Shown here one piece after another: positions 24,608-33,007 of a stretch of 33,446 nt of DNA. Source of the stretch: Planctomycetales bacterium 71-10 (lineage in GTDB: Bacteria > Planctomycetota > Planctomycetia > Isosphaerales > Isosphaeraceae). Location of the stretch: positions 1 to 33,446 of the forward strand of contig MKTT01000155.1 in NCBI GenBank assembly GCA_001898385.1. Reading direction: 5' to 3'. The translations under genes were made by a program, and so were the position numbers. The notes beneath the pieces were generated by a model. The model searched no databases. It was given only the letters and a program-made list of their open reading frames with translations, and was not told the DNA's origin. The first letter of the stretch is position 1. Each line of letters opens with the position of its first letter.

Positions 24608-25072
24608 TCACTTCAACTCGCGGACGGCCTCCAGCACGGCCTCGGCGTGGCCGGGGACCTTGACCCTGGGGAAGACCCGGGCCACCTTGCCGTCGCGGTC
24701 GAGGACGTAGGTGGTCCGCTCGACGCCCATGTACTTGCGGCCGTACATGCTCTTCTCCTTCCAAACGCCGTACGCCTCGCAGACGGCCTTGTCGACGTCG
24801 GCCAGGAGCGTGAAGGGGAGCGTATACTTGGCGACGAACTTCGCATGCGACGCCGACGAGTCCGGGCTGATCCCCAGGATCGTCGCCCCGGCGGCCTCGA
24901 AGTCCAGGAACCCGTCGCGGAATGCGCACGCCTCCTTGGTGCAGCCGGACGTGTCGTCCTTGGGGTAGAAATAGAGGACGACGGGCGAACCTTTCAGGCC
25001 GGAGAGGGTCGTCTCCCGGCCGGACTGGTCGGGCAGGGTGAAGTCGGGGGCGGGGGTTCCGGGTTCGAGCAT
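24608..25072 (-). CDS. bcp: Thioredoxin-dependent thiol peroxidase (Bcp/PrxQ)
   Basis: 154-residue peroxiredoxin that reduces hydrogen and organic peroxides with a catalytic cysteine. The motif DDTSGCTKEACAFRD holds the peroxidatic C44 and resolving C49, the C-x4-C arrangement of Bcp/PrxQ. APDFTLPDQSG, VVLYFYPKD and FTLLADVDKAVCEAYGVW fit the fold, and the length is normal. ATG at 25072. It is divergent from the archease gene with about 90 bases between, containing a 12-bp palindrome. Confidence 0.95.
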   Translation of the reverse strand: MLEPGTPAPDFTLPDQSGRETTLSGLKGSPVVLYFYPKDDTSGCTKEACAFRDGFLDFEAAGATILGISPDSSASHAKFVAKYTLPFTLLADVDKAVCEAYGVWKEKSMYGRKYMGVERTTYVLDRDGKVARVFPRVKVPGHAEAVLEAVRELK

Positions 25073-25109
25073 CGCGATCGGGCTCCGAAGTTGAGGCGGC
25101 CCCGGATCG

Positions 25110-25121
25110 GGGCGATCGCCC
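25110..25121. promoter_or_regulatory. 12-bp palindrome between bcp and archease
   Basis: GGGCGATCGCCC is a perfect palindrome in the short divergent intergenic region, about 40 bases from each start. The core GCGATCGC also occurs often in GC-rich genomes, so chance is possible. Confidence 0.25.
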
Positions 25122-25164
25122 GTTTGTAATCGGGCGGAGGCGAGGCGTCGAGGGGAGGGTGGAC

Positions 25165-25587
25165 GTGGGACGCGCGGAAGTCTTCGACCATACGGCCGAC
25201 CTGGGCCTGCGCATCGCGGCCGACGACCTTTCGGACCTCTTCCGCACGGCGGCCGAGGGCCTCTTCGACGTCATCACCGCCGACCGCTCGACCATCGAGC
25301 CGCGCGAGTCGGAGGCCGTCGAACTGGCCGCCGACTCGCCCGAGCAGCTCCTGGTCGACTGGCTGAACGAGCTGATCTTCCGCGTCGAGACCCGCCATGC
25401 GCTCTACGCGCGCTTCGACGTCCGGGTCGCCGACGACGGTCGTTCCCTGCGAGGCTCGATCGCCGGCGAGCCGATGGACGTCGACCGCCACGTTTTGGAC
25501 CACGAAGTCAAGGCGGCGACGCACCACGGCCTGGTCCTGGAGCCGCACGGCGACGGCTGGCGGGCCGAGGTGATCGTGGACATCTGA
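25165..25587 (+). CDS. Archease (RtcB-activating SHS2 protein)
   Basis: About 140 residues. Family marks are FDHTADLGLRIAADDLSDLFRTAAEGLFDVI at the N-terminus, then LLVDWLNELIFRVETR, and DVDRHVLDHEVKAATHHGLVL near the end. Archease helps the RNA ligase RtcB become guanylylated; no rtcB lies in this window. GTG 25165 is preferred because AGGGGAGG lies 5-6 bases upstream; a GTG two codons earlier (25159) would overlap that site. The gene ends 15 bases from the convergent PfkB kinase gene. Confidence 0.9.
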   Translation: MGRAEVFDHTADLGLRIAADDLSDLFRTAAEGLFDVITADRSTIEPRESEAVELAADSPEQLLVDWLNELIFRVETRHALYARFDVRVADDGRSLRGSIAGEPMDVDRHVLDHEVKAATHHGLVLEPHGDGWRAEVIVDI

Positions 25588-25602
25588 GCGTCCGGCCGCC
25601 GG

Positions 25603-26589
25603 TCACGCCAGTTGCAGGCGCTCGATGGGGACCTCGTGCTTGCCGAGGAACTCGTCGACCTCGTGGCGGCGGAAGACGCCCGGGGTGGCGCCGACCTGGC
25701 GGACGCAGCTCGCGCCGACGGCGCTGGCGAGGGTGAGGCAGTCCATCTCGGACTTCCCTTCCAGCAGGCCGACGGTGTAGCCGGCGATGAAGGCGTCGCC
25801 GCCGCCGGTGCCGTCGACGAACGTGACGGGGAACGAGCCCATGCGGACCTCGTTCTCGTTCGACAGCGAGACCAGTCCGCCGTCGCCCATCGTGATGACC
25901 ACCCGACGGGCCCCCATCTCGCGGAAGGCGCGGGCCTGGCGGATCGGGTCGTGCTCGCCCAGGATCAGGGCGGCCTCGTCGGTGTTCGGCTTGAAGACGT
26001 CGGTGTAGGGGAGCACCTTCTTCAGGGGCTCGATGTAATCCCCCTCGCCGGGCGTGACGACGTCGAGGATCGTGTGGCCGCCGGCCTTGCGGACGCGGTC
26101 GAACCGCTGCGCCAGCTCCGCGCCGTCGAGCTGGGGGAGGATCAGGAAGTAGCCGATGTGCAGCACCTTGGGCGGGACGGCGAGGGCGTCGTCCATGTCG
26201 GCCGCGACGTAGCCGCGGTTGGCGCCCAGGGTGTGGATGAAGCGGCGGTCCTCGCCCTGCACGTTGACGATGAGCGTCTGGCTGGTCTCGCGCTCGCGGT
26301 CGACGGTGATCATGTCGGTGCCGACGCCGCCGGCTTGCAGCGACTCGACGATGAACCGGCCGAAGGCGTCGTCTCCGATCCGGGCCGAGACCGATACCGG
26401 CACGCCCAGCCGCCCCAGCGCCATGCTCGTGTTGGCCGCGCCGCCGCCGATGTTCAGATAAAGCTGGTCCACCGCGATCAGCTCGCCCGACCGCGGCAGC
26501 CGCGGGATCGGGGGCGTGAGGTGATCGACCAGGACCATCCCCGCCGAGATCACCGGCGGGCGCGAGGCGGGGGAGGAGGGCGTCGACAC
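25603..26589 (-). CDS. PfkB/ribokinase-family sugar kinase
   Basis: About 328 residues from a GTG at 26589; longer in-frame starts up to 26658 are possible, but AGGGA precedes 26589. The N-terminal strand ISAGMVLVDHL is the ribokinase entry. Glycine pair NIGGGAANTSMALGRLG is substrate-binding signature 1. VDGTGGGDAFIAGYTVGLLEGK is signature 2, with Asp of GGGDAF as catalytic base. It phosphorylates a sugar or nucleoside using ATP; the exact substrate cannot be read. A non-coding gap follows on the upstream side. Confidence 0.9.
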   Translation of the reverse strand: MSTPSSPASRPPVISAGMVLVDHLTPPIPRLPRSGELIAVDQLYLNIGGGAANTSMALGRLGVPVSVSARIGDDAFGRFIVESLQAGGVGTDMITVDRERETSQTLIVNVQGEDRRFIHTLGANRGYVAADMDDALAVPPKVLHIGYFLILPQLDGAELAQRFDRVRKAGGHTILDVVTPGEGDYIEPLKKVLPYTDVFKPNTDEAALILGEHDPIRQARAFREMGARRVVITMGDGGLVSLSNENEVRMGSFPVTFVDGTGGGDAFIAGYTVGLLEGKSEMDCLTLASAVGASCVRQVGATPGVFRRHEVDEFLGKHEVPIERLQLA

Positions 26590-26773
26590 GGCTGGATGGT
26601 CCCTGCGAAAGACATCGGAGGATTCAGCAAGCCCGTCGCACCGGGCGGACTCCACCATACCACCGCAGGCGGGCGGAGCAAGGTATGAGGCGGCCTACCG
26701 GTGGGCCGAGATGCCGCCGAGGAGATTCCCCCCACCTCCCCGAGCCTCCCAATGGATCGGCGAACCTCGGCCG

Positions 26774-27196
26774 TCATCGGAATCCTCGAAAGATTCCATC
26801 TGGACCAAGGTTCCGCACGAAGTCCCGGTAGTCCAGGTTCGCGAGGGATAGGTTGTTCTCCACCGACGCCATTTCGGACGGGATGACACGGAAGGGTCGC
26901 CGCCGTTTCTCGAACAGGTCGACCACGAGGATGGGGTGTTCCTGATGGGTCAGGGTCGTGCGATCGACGAGGAAGACGAGCCGACGCTGGAAGCCGGTGC
27001 CGATCGCCGACGGGAGCGTCTCCGGCGTCAGCCCCTCGAAGGAGGGATCGTCGACGAAATCCACGTTCGCCAGCACCTCATAGCCGCCGAGGCGGAAGGG
27101 AGTCCGGATGGCCTTGCAAATGGCCTCCCAGGCCCCCGGGTCCGAAAAATCGGTCCGGACGACTGGAGCATCGTCGGACTCAGGGAGCTTGTCCAT
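26774..27196 (-). CDS. DUF6924 family hypothetical protein
   Basis: 140 residues from ATG 27196 (MDKLPESDDAPVVRTDFSDPGAWEAICKAIRTP), with GGAGT upstream. The pattern VVRTDFSDPGAWEAIC, then VDFVDDPSFEGLTPE, then LVFLVDRTTLTHQEHPILVVDL, then FRVIPSEMASVENNLSLANLDYRDF and a closing GIFRGF are what I recall of DUF6924, a widespread short family of unknown role, also seen in Actinobacteria. An upstream in-frame start at 27250 lies in a palindromic repeat and is less likely. No partner genes are evident. Confidence 0.8.
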   Translation of the reverse strand: MDKLPESDDAPVVRTDFSDPGAWEAICKAIRTPFRLGGYEVLANVDFVDDPSFEGLTPETLPSAIGTGFQRRLVFLVDRTTLTHQEHPILVVDLFEKRRRPFRVIPSEMASVENNLSLANLDYRDFVRNLGPDGIFRGFR

Positions 27197-27246
27197 ACAC
27201 GACTCCGGAGGATATCGACGCCCAGACAGTTCGGCTCGGGTTGCAT

Positions 27247-27280
27247 GCAACGCCCCCCTCCCGGCGGTAGGGGGCGTTGC
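27247..27280 (-). terminator. Hairpin downstream of ftsH
   Basis: GCAACGCCCCC (27247-27257) pairs perfectly with GGGGGCGTTGC (27270-27280) around a 12-base loop, about 37 bases beyond the minus-strand ftsH stop. A 10-bp palindrome TTGCATGCAA (27241-27250) overlaps it. No U tract follows on the minus strand. Confidence 0.55.
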
Positions 27281-27317
27281 TGGGCGGCGCGAAGCTCTTG
27301 CCGAACATGGCGTTCGC

Positions 27318-29336
27318 TCAGCTCGGGTCGTCCAGCGAGGCCACGACCTCGTCGCCCTGGGGTTCGGCGGCGGGGACGGAGTTCGAGCCAGGCTCGGCCA
27401 CGACGGGGCGCTGGCCGATCAGGGACGTCAACTCGGATTCGGTGAGGACTTCCTTCTCGATGAGGGCCTCGGTGACGCGTTCGAGGGCGTCGCGGTTCTC
27501 GTCGAGGAGGTTGTAGGCGTGCTGCTCGGCCTCGCGGAGGATGCGGCCGACCTCCTCGTCGATGATCTGCTGCATGTGCTCCGAGTGGTCGCGGGGCTCG
27601 GACATCTCGCGGCCGAGGAACGGGTGCTCGGAGCTGGACCGGAACGAGACCGGGCCCACGCGCTCGGACATGCCCCACTGGGTCACCATCTTGCGGGCGA
27701 GCCGGGTGGCGTGGTCGAGGTCCTGGGCGGCGCCGGTGCTCAGGTCGTTGTAGATGAGCCGCTCGGCCGCGCGTCCGCCCATCGCGGTGTAGAGGCGGGC
27801 GAGGATCTGGCTCTCGTGGTAGCTGACGCGGTCCTCCTCGGGCATGAACTGGGTGACGCCCAGCGACCGCCCGCGGGGGATGATCGTGACCTTGTGGACC
27901 GGGTCGGACCGGGGGGTGAGCCAGCCGACGAGGGCGTGGCCGACCTCGTGATACGCGGTGGCCCGCTTGTCGCGGTCGGTGATGACCTCCTCGCGCTTGG
28001 CACCGAGGATCACCTTGTCGAGCGCGGCCTCCATGTCCTTGTCGTCGACGGCGGCCTTGTCCTCGCGGGTGGCGAGGAGGGCGGCCTCGTTGACGAGGTT
28101 GGCCAGGTCGGCGCCGCTCATGCCGACGGTGTTGCGGGCGATCCGCTCCAGGTCGACGTCGGCGGCGAGCGGGACGTTGCGGGCGTGGACCTTGAGGATC
28201 TCCAGCCGGCCCTTCTTCGTCGGCAGGTCGACGGTGACGTGGCGGTCGAACCGGCCGGGGCGGAGCAGGGCGGGGTCCAGCACGTCGGGGCGGTTGGTGG
28301 CGGCCAGGACGATGACGCTCTCGCTGGGCGAGAAGCCGTCCATCTCCGTGAGGATCTGGTTCAGGGTCTGCTCGCGCTCGTCATGCCCGCCGCCGAGCCC
28401 CGCGCCCCGGATCCGGCCGACGGCGTCGATCTCGTCGATGAACAGGATGCACGGGCTGTTCTCCTTGGCCGTCTTGAACATGTCGCGGACGCGGCTGGCG
28501 CCCACGCCGACGAACATCTGGATGAACTCGGAGCCCGAGATCGAGTAGAACGGCACGCCGGCCTCGCCGGCCACGGCGCGGCCCAGCAGGGTCTTGCCGG
28601 TGCCCGGCGGGCCGACCAGCAATACGCCCTTGGGGATCCGGCCGCCGAGGCGCTGGAACTTCTCCGGGTTCTTGAGGAACTCGACGATCTCCTGGAGTTC
28701 CGCCTTGGCGTTCTCCAGGCCGGCGACCTCGTCGAAGGTGGTGCGCTGCTTGGACTTGTCGTGCCGCTTGGCGGGGCTCTTGACGAAGCTGCCGAGGATG
28801 CCGCCGTCGAACTGGTCGCGGGCCCGGCGCATCATCAGGTAGATGAAGCCGAGGGCCAGGAGCATCGGCAGCAGGAAGAGCATCCAGACCATGCCCCAGA
28901 CCTGGTTGGCCGGGCTGGACTCGATCCGGACGGGCTCCACGCCGGCCTTCTTGGGCTTGGCGCTGAGCTTCTCCACGATCGGCTGGACGGCCTCGTCGGA
29001 GGGGAAGTAGGTGATGAACTTGCGGACCTCGATCTCGTTGTTCGAGGTGGGGGACGAGCGGTACTTCCGCGGCTCGCGCAGCTCGCCCTGGATCTCGACC
29101 CCCATCAGGGAGACGCTCTTGATGTTCTCCGCCTCCACCTGGTCGAGGAACCAGGGGGCGTAGGAGACGGGCGTCTCGGTGGGGGGGACGAACTGGTAGA
29201 AGATGAAGGCGAAGCCCGCCAGCAGGACCGCCCAGAGCCAGGGGGGCGTCGGCGGCCCCGCGGCGCCGTTAGGCTTCCGCGCCGGGGGGGGCGTGGGCCG
29301 TCGGGGCGATTCCTGCTGCTGAGGTCGGTTCTCCAT
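27318..29336 (-). CDS. ftsH: ATP-dependent zinc metalloprotease FtsH
   Basis: 672 residues. Membrane-anchored AAA+ protease that degrades membrane and regulatory proteins. A Pro-rich cytoplasmic start is followed by TM1 (about 34-50), a periplasmic domain, and TM2 (about 145-168). Walker A GPPGTGKT is at 242-249, the pore loop MFVGVG at about 274-279, Walker B LFIDEID at about 298-304, and the second-region-of-homology RPGRFDR at 359-365. The zinc-protease motif HEVGH is at 463-467 with the third ligand expected in AQDLDHATRLA. All catalytic residues are present, so the enzyme should be active. A promoter-like site lies about 90 bases upstream. An extended Pro-rich N-terminus is the only variation from the usual form. 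Confidence 0.97.
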   Translation of the reverse strand: MENRPQQQESPRRPTPPPARKPNGAAGPPTPPWLWAVLLAGFAFIFYQFVPPTETPVSYAPWFLDQVEAENIKSVSLMGVEIQGELREPRKYRSSPTSNNEIEVRKFITYFPSDEAVQPIVEKLSAKPKKAGVEPVRIESSPANQVWGMVWMLFLLPMLLALGFIYLMMRRARDQFDGGILGSFVKSPAKRHDKSKQRTTFDEVAGLENAKAELQEIVEFLKNPEKFQRLGGRIPKGVLLVGPPGTGKTLLGRAVAGEAGVPFYSISGSEFIQMFVGVGASRVRDMFKTAKENSPCILFIDEIDAVGRIRGAGLGGGHDEREQTLNQILTEMDGFSPSESVIVLAATNRPDVLDPALLRPGRFDRHVTVDLPTKKGRLEILKVHARNVPLAADVDLERIARNTVGMSGADLANLVNEAALLATREDKAAVDDKDMEAALDKVILGAKREEVITDRDKRATAYHEVGHALVGWLTPRSDPVHKVTIIPRGRSLGVTQFMPEEDRVSYHESQILARLYTAMGGRAAERLIYNDLSTGAAQDLDHATRLARKMVTQWGMSERVGPVSFRSSSEHPFLGREMSEPRDHSEHMQQIIDEEVGRILREAEQHAYNLLDENRDALERVTEALIEKEVLTESELTSLIGQRPVVAEPGSNSVPAAEPQGDEVVASLDDPS

Positions 29337-29367
29337 GCGGTCTCACTCGTAAGGATCAGTCGGACTT

Positions 29368-29380
29368 CGTTCGAACGTTC
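29368..29380. promoter_or_regulatory. Overlapping palindromes in the ftsH leader
   Basis: CGTTCGAACG (29368-29377) and GAACGTTC (29373-29380) are overlapping perfect palindromes between the predicted transcription start and the ftsH ATG. A regulator could bind here. No known consensus was recognised. Confidence 0.25.
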
Positions 29381-29427
29381 CCGTCGCCCCGCATCGGTCG
29401 CGGCGTCCGGCGCGCACTCATTGGGGA

Positions 29428-29456
29428 ATTGTAGCGAAGATCGGCCGGAAGGTCAG
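29428..29456 (-). promoter_or_regulatory. Candidate sigma-70 promoter for ftsH
   Basis: On the minus strand CTGACC (complement of 29451-29456) and TACAAT (complement of 29428-29433) are separated by exactly 17 bases. A start near 29420 gives a leader of about 85 bases. The spacing and 5/6 match at -10 are good. Confidence 0.5.
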
Positions 29457-29641
29457 GGGGTAGGGGGGGCCGGGGCGCCGAAGACGCACGCCGAGCCCAG
29501 ATGCCCCGGGATGCGATCCCGGAACGCGACGCGGCCCGGCTCGTCCGCCGCCAGGCCCCCGGGGTCGAGCGCCTGGCCCACGGCCGCGAATCGGCGTCGC
29601 CGCGGCCCGACTCCGGGCCGGCCTCGCGATCCCCATGCGTC
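29456..29641 (-). other. Open frame continuing past the kinase stop codon
   Basis: After the kinase TAG (29642-29644) the same frame stays open for 62 codons to TGA at 29453-29455. From about the eighteenth codon (FAAVGQALDPGGLAADEPGR) nearly every third base is G or C, as in real genes, while the first 17 codons are not coding-like. It could be a remnant of a gene that ended here, or an ancestral longer kinase tail. No start codon with a ribosome site was found. Confidence 0.3.
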
Positions 29642-32275
29642 CTACGGCCGCTCGGCCAGGAGGGCCTCGATCCGTCGCAACGCCATATCGCCCGGCCAGG
29701 CCACGAGGGCCTCGTCCGGCGGGCGAGCCCGGGCGTCGCGGAGTTCGGCCGCCGCACGATCCGGCATGCCGAGCTTCCGATACGCCAGCGCCAGGTAGAG
29801 GCGGGCCACCCTCTCGGGCCAGCCCCGGTCCAGGGGCGATGGATCGGCGAGGCGTCGTTCCAGCTCCTCGCGGGCCGCGCCGTAATCGCCGTCCTCGCAG
29901 AGGCAGATGCCCAGGACGACCGGGCCGCGATCGAATTCCCGGGCGCGATCGCGGGCGTGGGCGACGGCTTTGGCCGTGTCGCGGATCGAGGGGTCGGGGC
30001 ACACGCATCGGTGCCACGCGAGCAACAGGAGCGAGTTCGAGCGTTGCGGGCCTTCGAGCAGCGACTCCAGGATCGCGACCGACTCTCGGAAATCGCCGCC
30101 CGCGGCGGCCGGGTCGGTCGGCCACTTCCGATAGCCGTCGACGAGCAGCCAGGAAGCGAGCCACTCCCGCGCCGTCGGCGATTCCGGCTCTCGCCTCAAG
30201 GTCTCCCGCCAGGCGTCCAGGGCCGTCGCCACGAGCCTCCCGGCGTCCTGGGCGAATCCAGCCTTCTGGAGGGCTCCGGCATCGCTCGCGTCGTTGAGGA
30301 GCCGCGGGAGGATGATGGGCCAGTCCGGCTGCGACCGCGCCCGGTCGCACAGGTCCAGCCGCTCGCGGACGAGCTCGCGGTACCCCTCCAGGTCCCCTCG
30401 TCGGAGTTTCAAGACGCCGGAGACATGGCTGGCGTCGAAGAAGTAACCGTACCGTACCGGGTCGAAAGGATAGCGATCGACCATCCGGCGGTTGACGGCG
30501 AGGGATCGCTCCACGAGGGGCGCCGCCTCGTCGTCTCGTCCCCTTTGGAGGAGGTCTCGGGCCAACGTGGAGCGGAAAACGGCCAGTTCGGCGGCATAGG
30601 CGTCGCGCCCGGGATGGCGAGCGACCAGTTCCTCGGCCGTGCGCCTCGCCTCGTCGTGGAGGCGCATCTCCTCGTCGGGACGACCGGCCCGACGCTCCAG
30701 GGCGGCCGACTGCATGCAGCCCTGGGCGTAGTGGTAGGCGAGGTCGGGAAGCTCGGGATGGGCCCGGGAGAGGCGCGAGAGGATCGCCAGGGCCCGCCTG
30801 TTGGCCCGGTCGGCGGGCTCCGATTCCCCTAAGTGGTAGAGCCCGTTCGCCATCTGGAGCATGGCGTAGGCGAGCCGATGCTGGTCCTCGGGGGAGTCGG
30901 GAAGGTCGGCGGCTTGCTCCAGGGCGTCGAGGCCCTGGAGGACGGCCTCTCGGTTCACGAGCGGGACCAGCGCGGGGTGCTCGAACAGCTTGCTCACGGA
31001 TTCCGCGCTGAAGGCCAGGGCGTTGAGGAGCTGCTTGCCGCGCCGCTCGGCCGTCTCGACGGATTTGGTCAGCCTGACCTGCTGGGCCACGGATCGGCGC
31101 CAGGCGGCCGTCACGACGACGAGCAGGGTCGCGGCGAGCAGGATCGCCGCGGCCGACAGCCCGGCGACGACCGGCTCGCGCCGCGTCCAACGCCGGAGAC
31201 GGCCCAGGCGGCCGACGGGCCGCGCCGCGACCGGGCGGCCGGCGCGGAAGGCTTCCAGGTCGTCGGCGAGTCGGGCGGCGGACGCGTAGCGGCGGCCGGG
31301 CTCCTTCTCCAGGCACTTCAGGCAGATCGTCTCCAGGTCCTTCGGCAATCCCGGGCGGAGCCGCCCCGGCGACACGGGGTCCTCGTCGCGGACCAGCAGG
31401 AGCGTCTCGTAAGCCGTCCCGCCCTGGAACGGCGGCCGGCCGGTCAGGAGTTCGTAGAGGATCGCGCCCAGGCCGTAGACGTCGGCGGCCGGTCCCACGT
31501 CGCGGCTCCTCCCGAACGCCTGTTCGGGGGCCATGTAGCCGGGCGTGCCGAAGATCGCCTGGGTCGGGGTCGCCGTCCGGGCCGCGGCCTCGGTCAACTT
31601 CGCCATGCCGAAGTCGGCGACCTTGGGCGTCCAGGGGAGTTCCGGGCGCGTCGGCGCGTCGAGCAGGATGTTGCCCGGCTTGAGGTCCCGGTGGATCACG
31701 CCGGCCTCGTGGGCGTGCTGGATCGCCAGGGCGAGGTCCAGCACGAGCGCCGCCGCCCCCCCGAGATCGAACGGAGCGCCGTCGAGGCGGCCGGCCAGCG
31801 ACCCGGAGGGGAGGTATTCCATCGCGTAATAGGGCTGCCCGCGCCCCTCGCCCACGGCCAGCACCGTCACGATGTTGGGGTGGCGGAGGTTCGCGGCGGC
31901 CCTGGCCTCGTCCAGGAACCACGCGCGCTCGCGGGGGCTGGCGATCGCCCCGCCGCGGAGGAGCTTGACGGCCACCCGGCGACCGGAAACCGACTCGGCC
32001 GCGAGATACACCACGCCGCACCCGCCCCGGCCCAGCGGGCGGAAATCCTCGTAGCCGGGGATCGTCGGCCCCTCGATCGGGGGGGAAGGCGCCGCGGCGC
32101 GACCGCCCGCCGCGACGAGCGTCGCCCAGAGGTCGCGCGGGACCTCGGTCAGGCGCTCGGCGACCTCCCGACAGCTTTCGCAGCCGTCCAGATGCTCCGC
32201 GACGGCCTCGGCGCGGTCCGGCGGCGATCGGTCGTCCAGGAGCGCCCGGAGTTCGTCCTCGGTCGGGTGGCTCAT
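29642..32275 (-). CDS. Membrane Ser/Thr protein kinase with N-terminal zinc-binding segment
   Basis: 877 residues. Residues 1-50 form a short helical segment with H28-x3-C32-x2-C35, the anti-sigma zinc-finger arrangement (AEHLDGCESCREVAE). The kinase domain runs from about 75 to 345: Gly loop GRGGCG (82-87), K104, catalytic HRDLKPGN (195-202), DFG (221-223), GTPGYMAPEQ (243-252). A transmembrane helix (about 368-391) leads to an extracytoplasmic helical region to the end, with TPR-like repeats (LAYAMLQMANGLYHLGESEPADRANRRAL; YLALAYRKLGMPDRAAAELRDA). It starts 22 bases after the sigma gene in the same operon. Planctomycete ECF sigma/STK pairs are known, and the kinase likely controls the sigma by phosphorylation or by the zinc segment; this is inference. 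Confidence 0.93.
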   Translation of the reverse strand: MSHPTEDELRALLDDRSPPDRAEAVAEHLDGCESCREVAERLTEVPRDLWATLVAAGGRAAAPSPPIEGPTIPGYEDFRPLGRGGCGVVYLAAESVSGRRVAVKLLRGGAIASPRERAWFLDEARAAANLRHPNIVTVLAVGEGRGQPYYAMEYLPSGSLAGRLDGAPFDLGGAAALVLDLALAIQHAHEAGVIHRDLKPGNILLDAPTRPELPWTPKVADFGMAKLTEAAARTATPTQAIFGTPGYMAPEQAFGRSRDVGPAADVYGLGAILYELLTGRPPFQGGTAYETLLLVRDEDPVSPGRLRPGLPKDLETICLKCLEKEPGRRYASAARLADDLEAFRAGRPVAARPVGRLGRLRRWTRREPVVAGLSAAAILLAATLLVVVTAAWRRSVAQQVRLTKSVETAERRGKQLLNALAFSAESVSKLFEHPALVPLVNREAVLQGLDALEQAADLPDSPEDQHRLAYAMLQMANGLYHLGESEPADRANRRALAILSRLSRAHPELPDLAYHYAQGCMQSAALERRAGRPDEEMRLHDEARRTAEELVARHPGRDAYAAELAVFRSTLARDLLQRGRDDEAAPLVERSLAVNRRMVDRYPFDPVRYGYFFDASHVSGVLKLRRGDLEGYRELVRERLDLCDRARSQPDWPIILPRLLNDASDAGALQKAGFAQDAGRLVATALDAWRETLRREPESPTAREWLASWLLVDGYRKWPTDPAAAGGDFRESVAILESLLEGPQRSNSLLLLAWHRCVCPDPSIRDTAKAVAHARDRAREFDRGPVVLGICLCEDGDYGAAREELERRLADPSPLDRGWPERVARLYLALAYRKLGMPDRAAAELRDARARPPDEALVAWPGDMALRRIEALLAERP

Positions 32276-32297
32276 GGCCGCGGGCTCGGCGATGCGG

Positions 32298-32897
32298 TCA
32301 GTCGGCGCCCTCGACGCCGGCCTCGGCCAGGAGACGTTTTCGAACGCGGCACTTGGCCATGTACACGGCCGCGGCGGATTTCCCGAGGCGTCGGGCGGCT
32401 TCGATCCCGGACAGGCCCTCGACGACCGTCAGCTCGAAGACCCGCCAGTTCTCCGGCCCGACCTCGAAGCGCACCCGCTCCAGCGCCCACTGGAGGTCGT
32501 CGACCTGCGAGCGGAGCCGCTCGTCGAGCTCGGCGCCGAGCTCGACGAGCGGCTCGGGGATCGAATCCGCCCGGTCGCCCCCCCACCCGACCCACCCCGG
32601 TCGCCTGCGGAGGACCCGCCAGTGGGTCCGGATGGCGTGCTCGACGACCCGCTGGAGGTAGCCCCGGAACCGACGCGCCGGGTCGTATCGGAACCCCTTC
32701 ATCGCCGCGACCAGTTGCATGCAGACCGCCGCGCGCACGTCCTCGGCGTCGCACGGCTGCAACCCCGCCCGGCGGCAACGGTCCTCGATCAGCGGGCTGT
32801 ATCGGTCGACGAACACCTTCCACGTATCGTCGCTCCCGGGCAGGGCCAGCAGCCCGAGCAGGGTCGGGCTGGTCGTCGGCGGACGGATTACGGCCAT
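32298..32897 (-). CDS. ECF-type RNA polymerase sigma factor
   Basis: 199 residues from ATG 32897 (MAVIRPPTTSPTLLGLLALPGS), with GAGGGTG upstream; longer in-frame starts to 32978 lie in the predicted promoter. Sigma2 is about residues 25-95 (DTWKVFVDRYSPLIEDRCRRAGLQPCDAEDVRAAVCMQLVAAMKGFRYDP, FRGYLQRVVEHAIR). Sigma4 is about 150-190 (RVFELTVVEGLSGIEAARRLGKSAAAVYMAKCRVRKRLL). The operon partner, 22 bases downstream, is a kinase with an anti-sigma-like zinc segment rather than a separate anti-sigma gene. Confidence 0.9.
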   Translation of the reverse strand: MAVIRPPTTSPTLLGLLALPGSDDTWKVFVDRYSPLIEDRCRRAGLQPCDAEDVRAAVCMQLVAAMKGFRYDPARRFRGYLQRVVEHAIRTHWRVLRRRPGWVGWGGDRADSIPEPLVELGAELDERLRSQVDDLQWALERVRFEVGPENWRVFELTVVEGLSGIEAARRLGKSAAAVYMAKCRVRKRLLAEAGVEGAD

Positions 32898-32957
32898 GAC
32901 GCACCCTCGATTACGCGCCGGGAGGCGGAAATCTAACCGCAAATTCCACGACGCGTC

Positions 32958-32974
32958 TCGCACGCGCCGTGCGA
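32958..32974 (-). promoter_or_regulatory. Inverted repeat near the sigma operon start site
   Basis: TCGCACG and CGTGCGA with a 3-base spacer form a perfect 17-bp dyad about 60-77 bases upstream of the sigma gene, at or next to the predicted transcription start. An operator for autoregulation is possible. Confidence 0.3.
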
Positions 32975-32977
32975 TCA

Positions 32978-33007
32978 ATTATGGAGCCCGCACGCACGGA
33001 CGCACAA
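32978..33007 (-). promoter_or_regulatory. Candidate promoter of the ECF sigma/kinase operon
   Basis: Minus-strand TTGTGC (complement of 33002-33007) and CATAAT (complement of 32978-32983) with an 18-base spacer. The -10 is good, the -35 weak. ECF-type promoters would look different, so an autoregulated start elsewhere is possible. Confidence 0.3.

Noticed and set aside
27108..29798. 896-residue + strand frame opposite ftsH
   Set aside because: Antisense shadow of ftsH with repetitive Gly/Val/Asp composition; ftsH is unambiguous.
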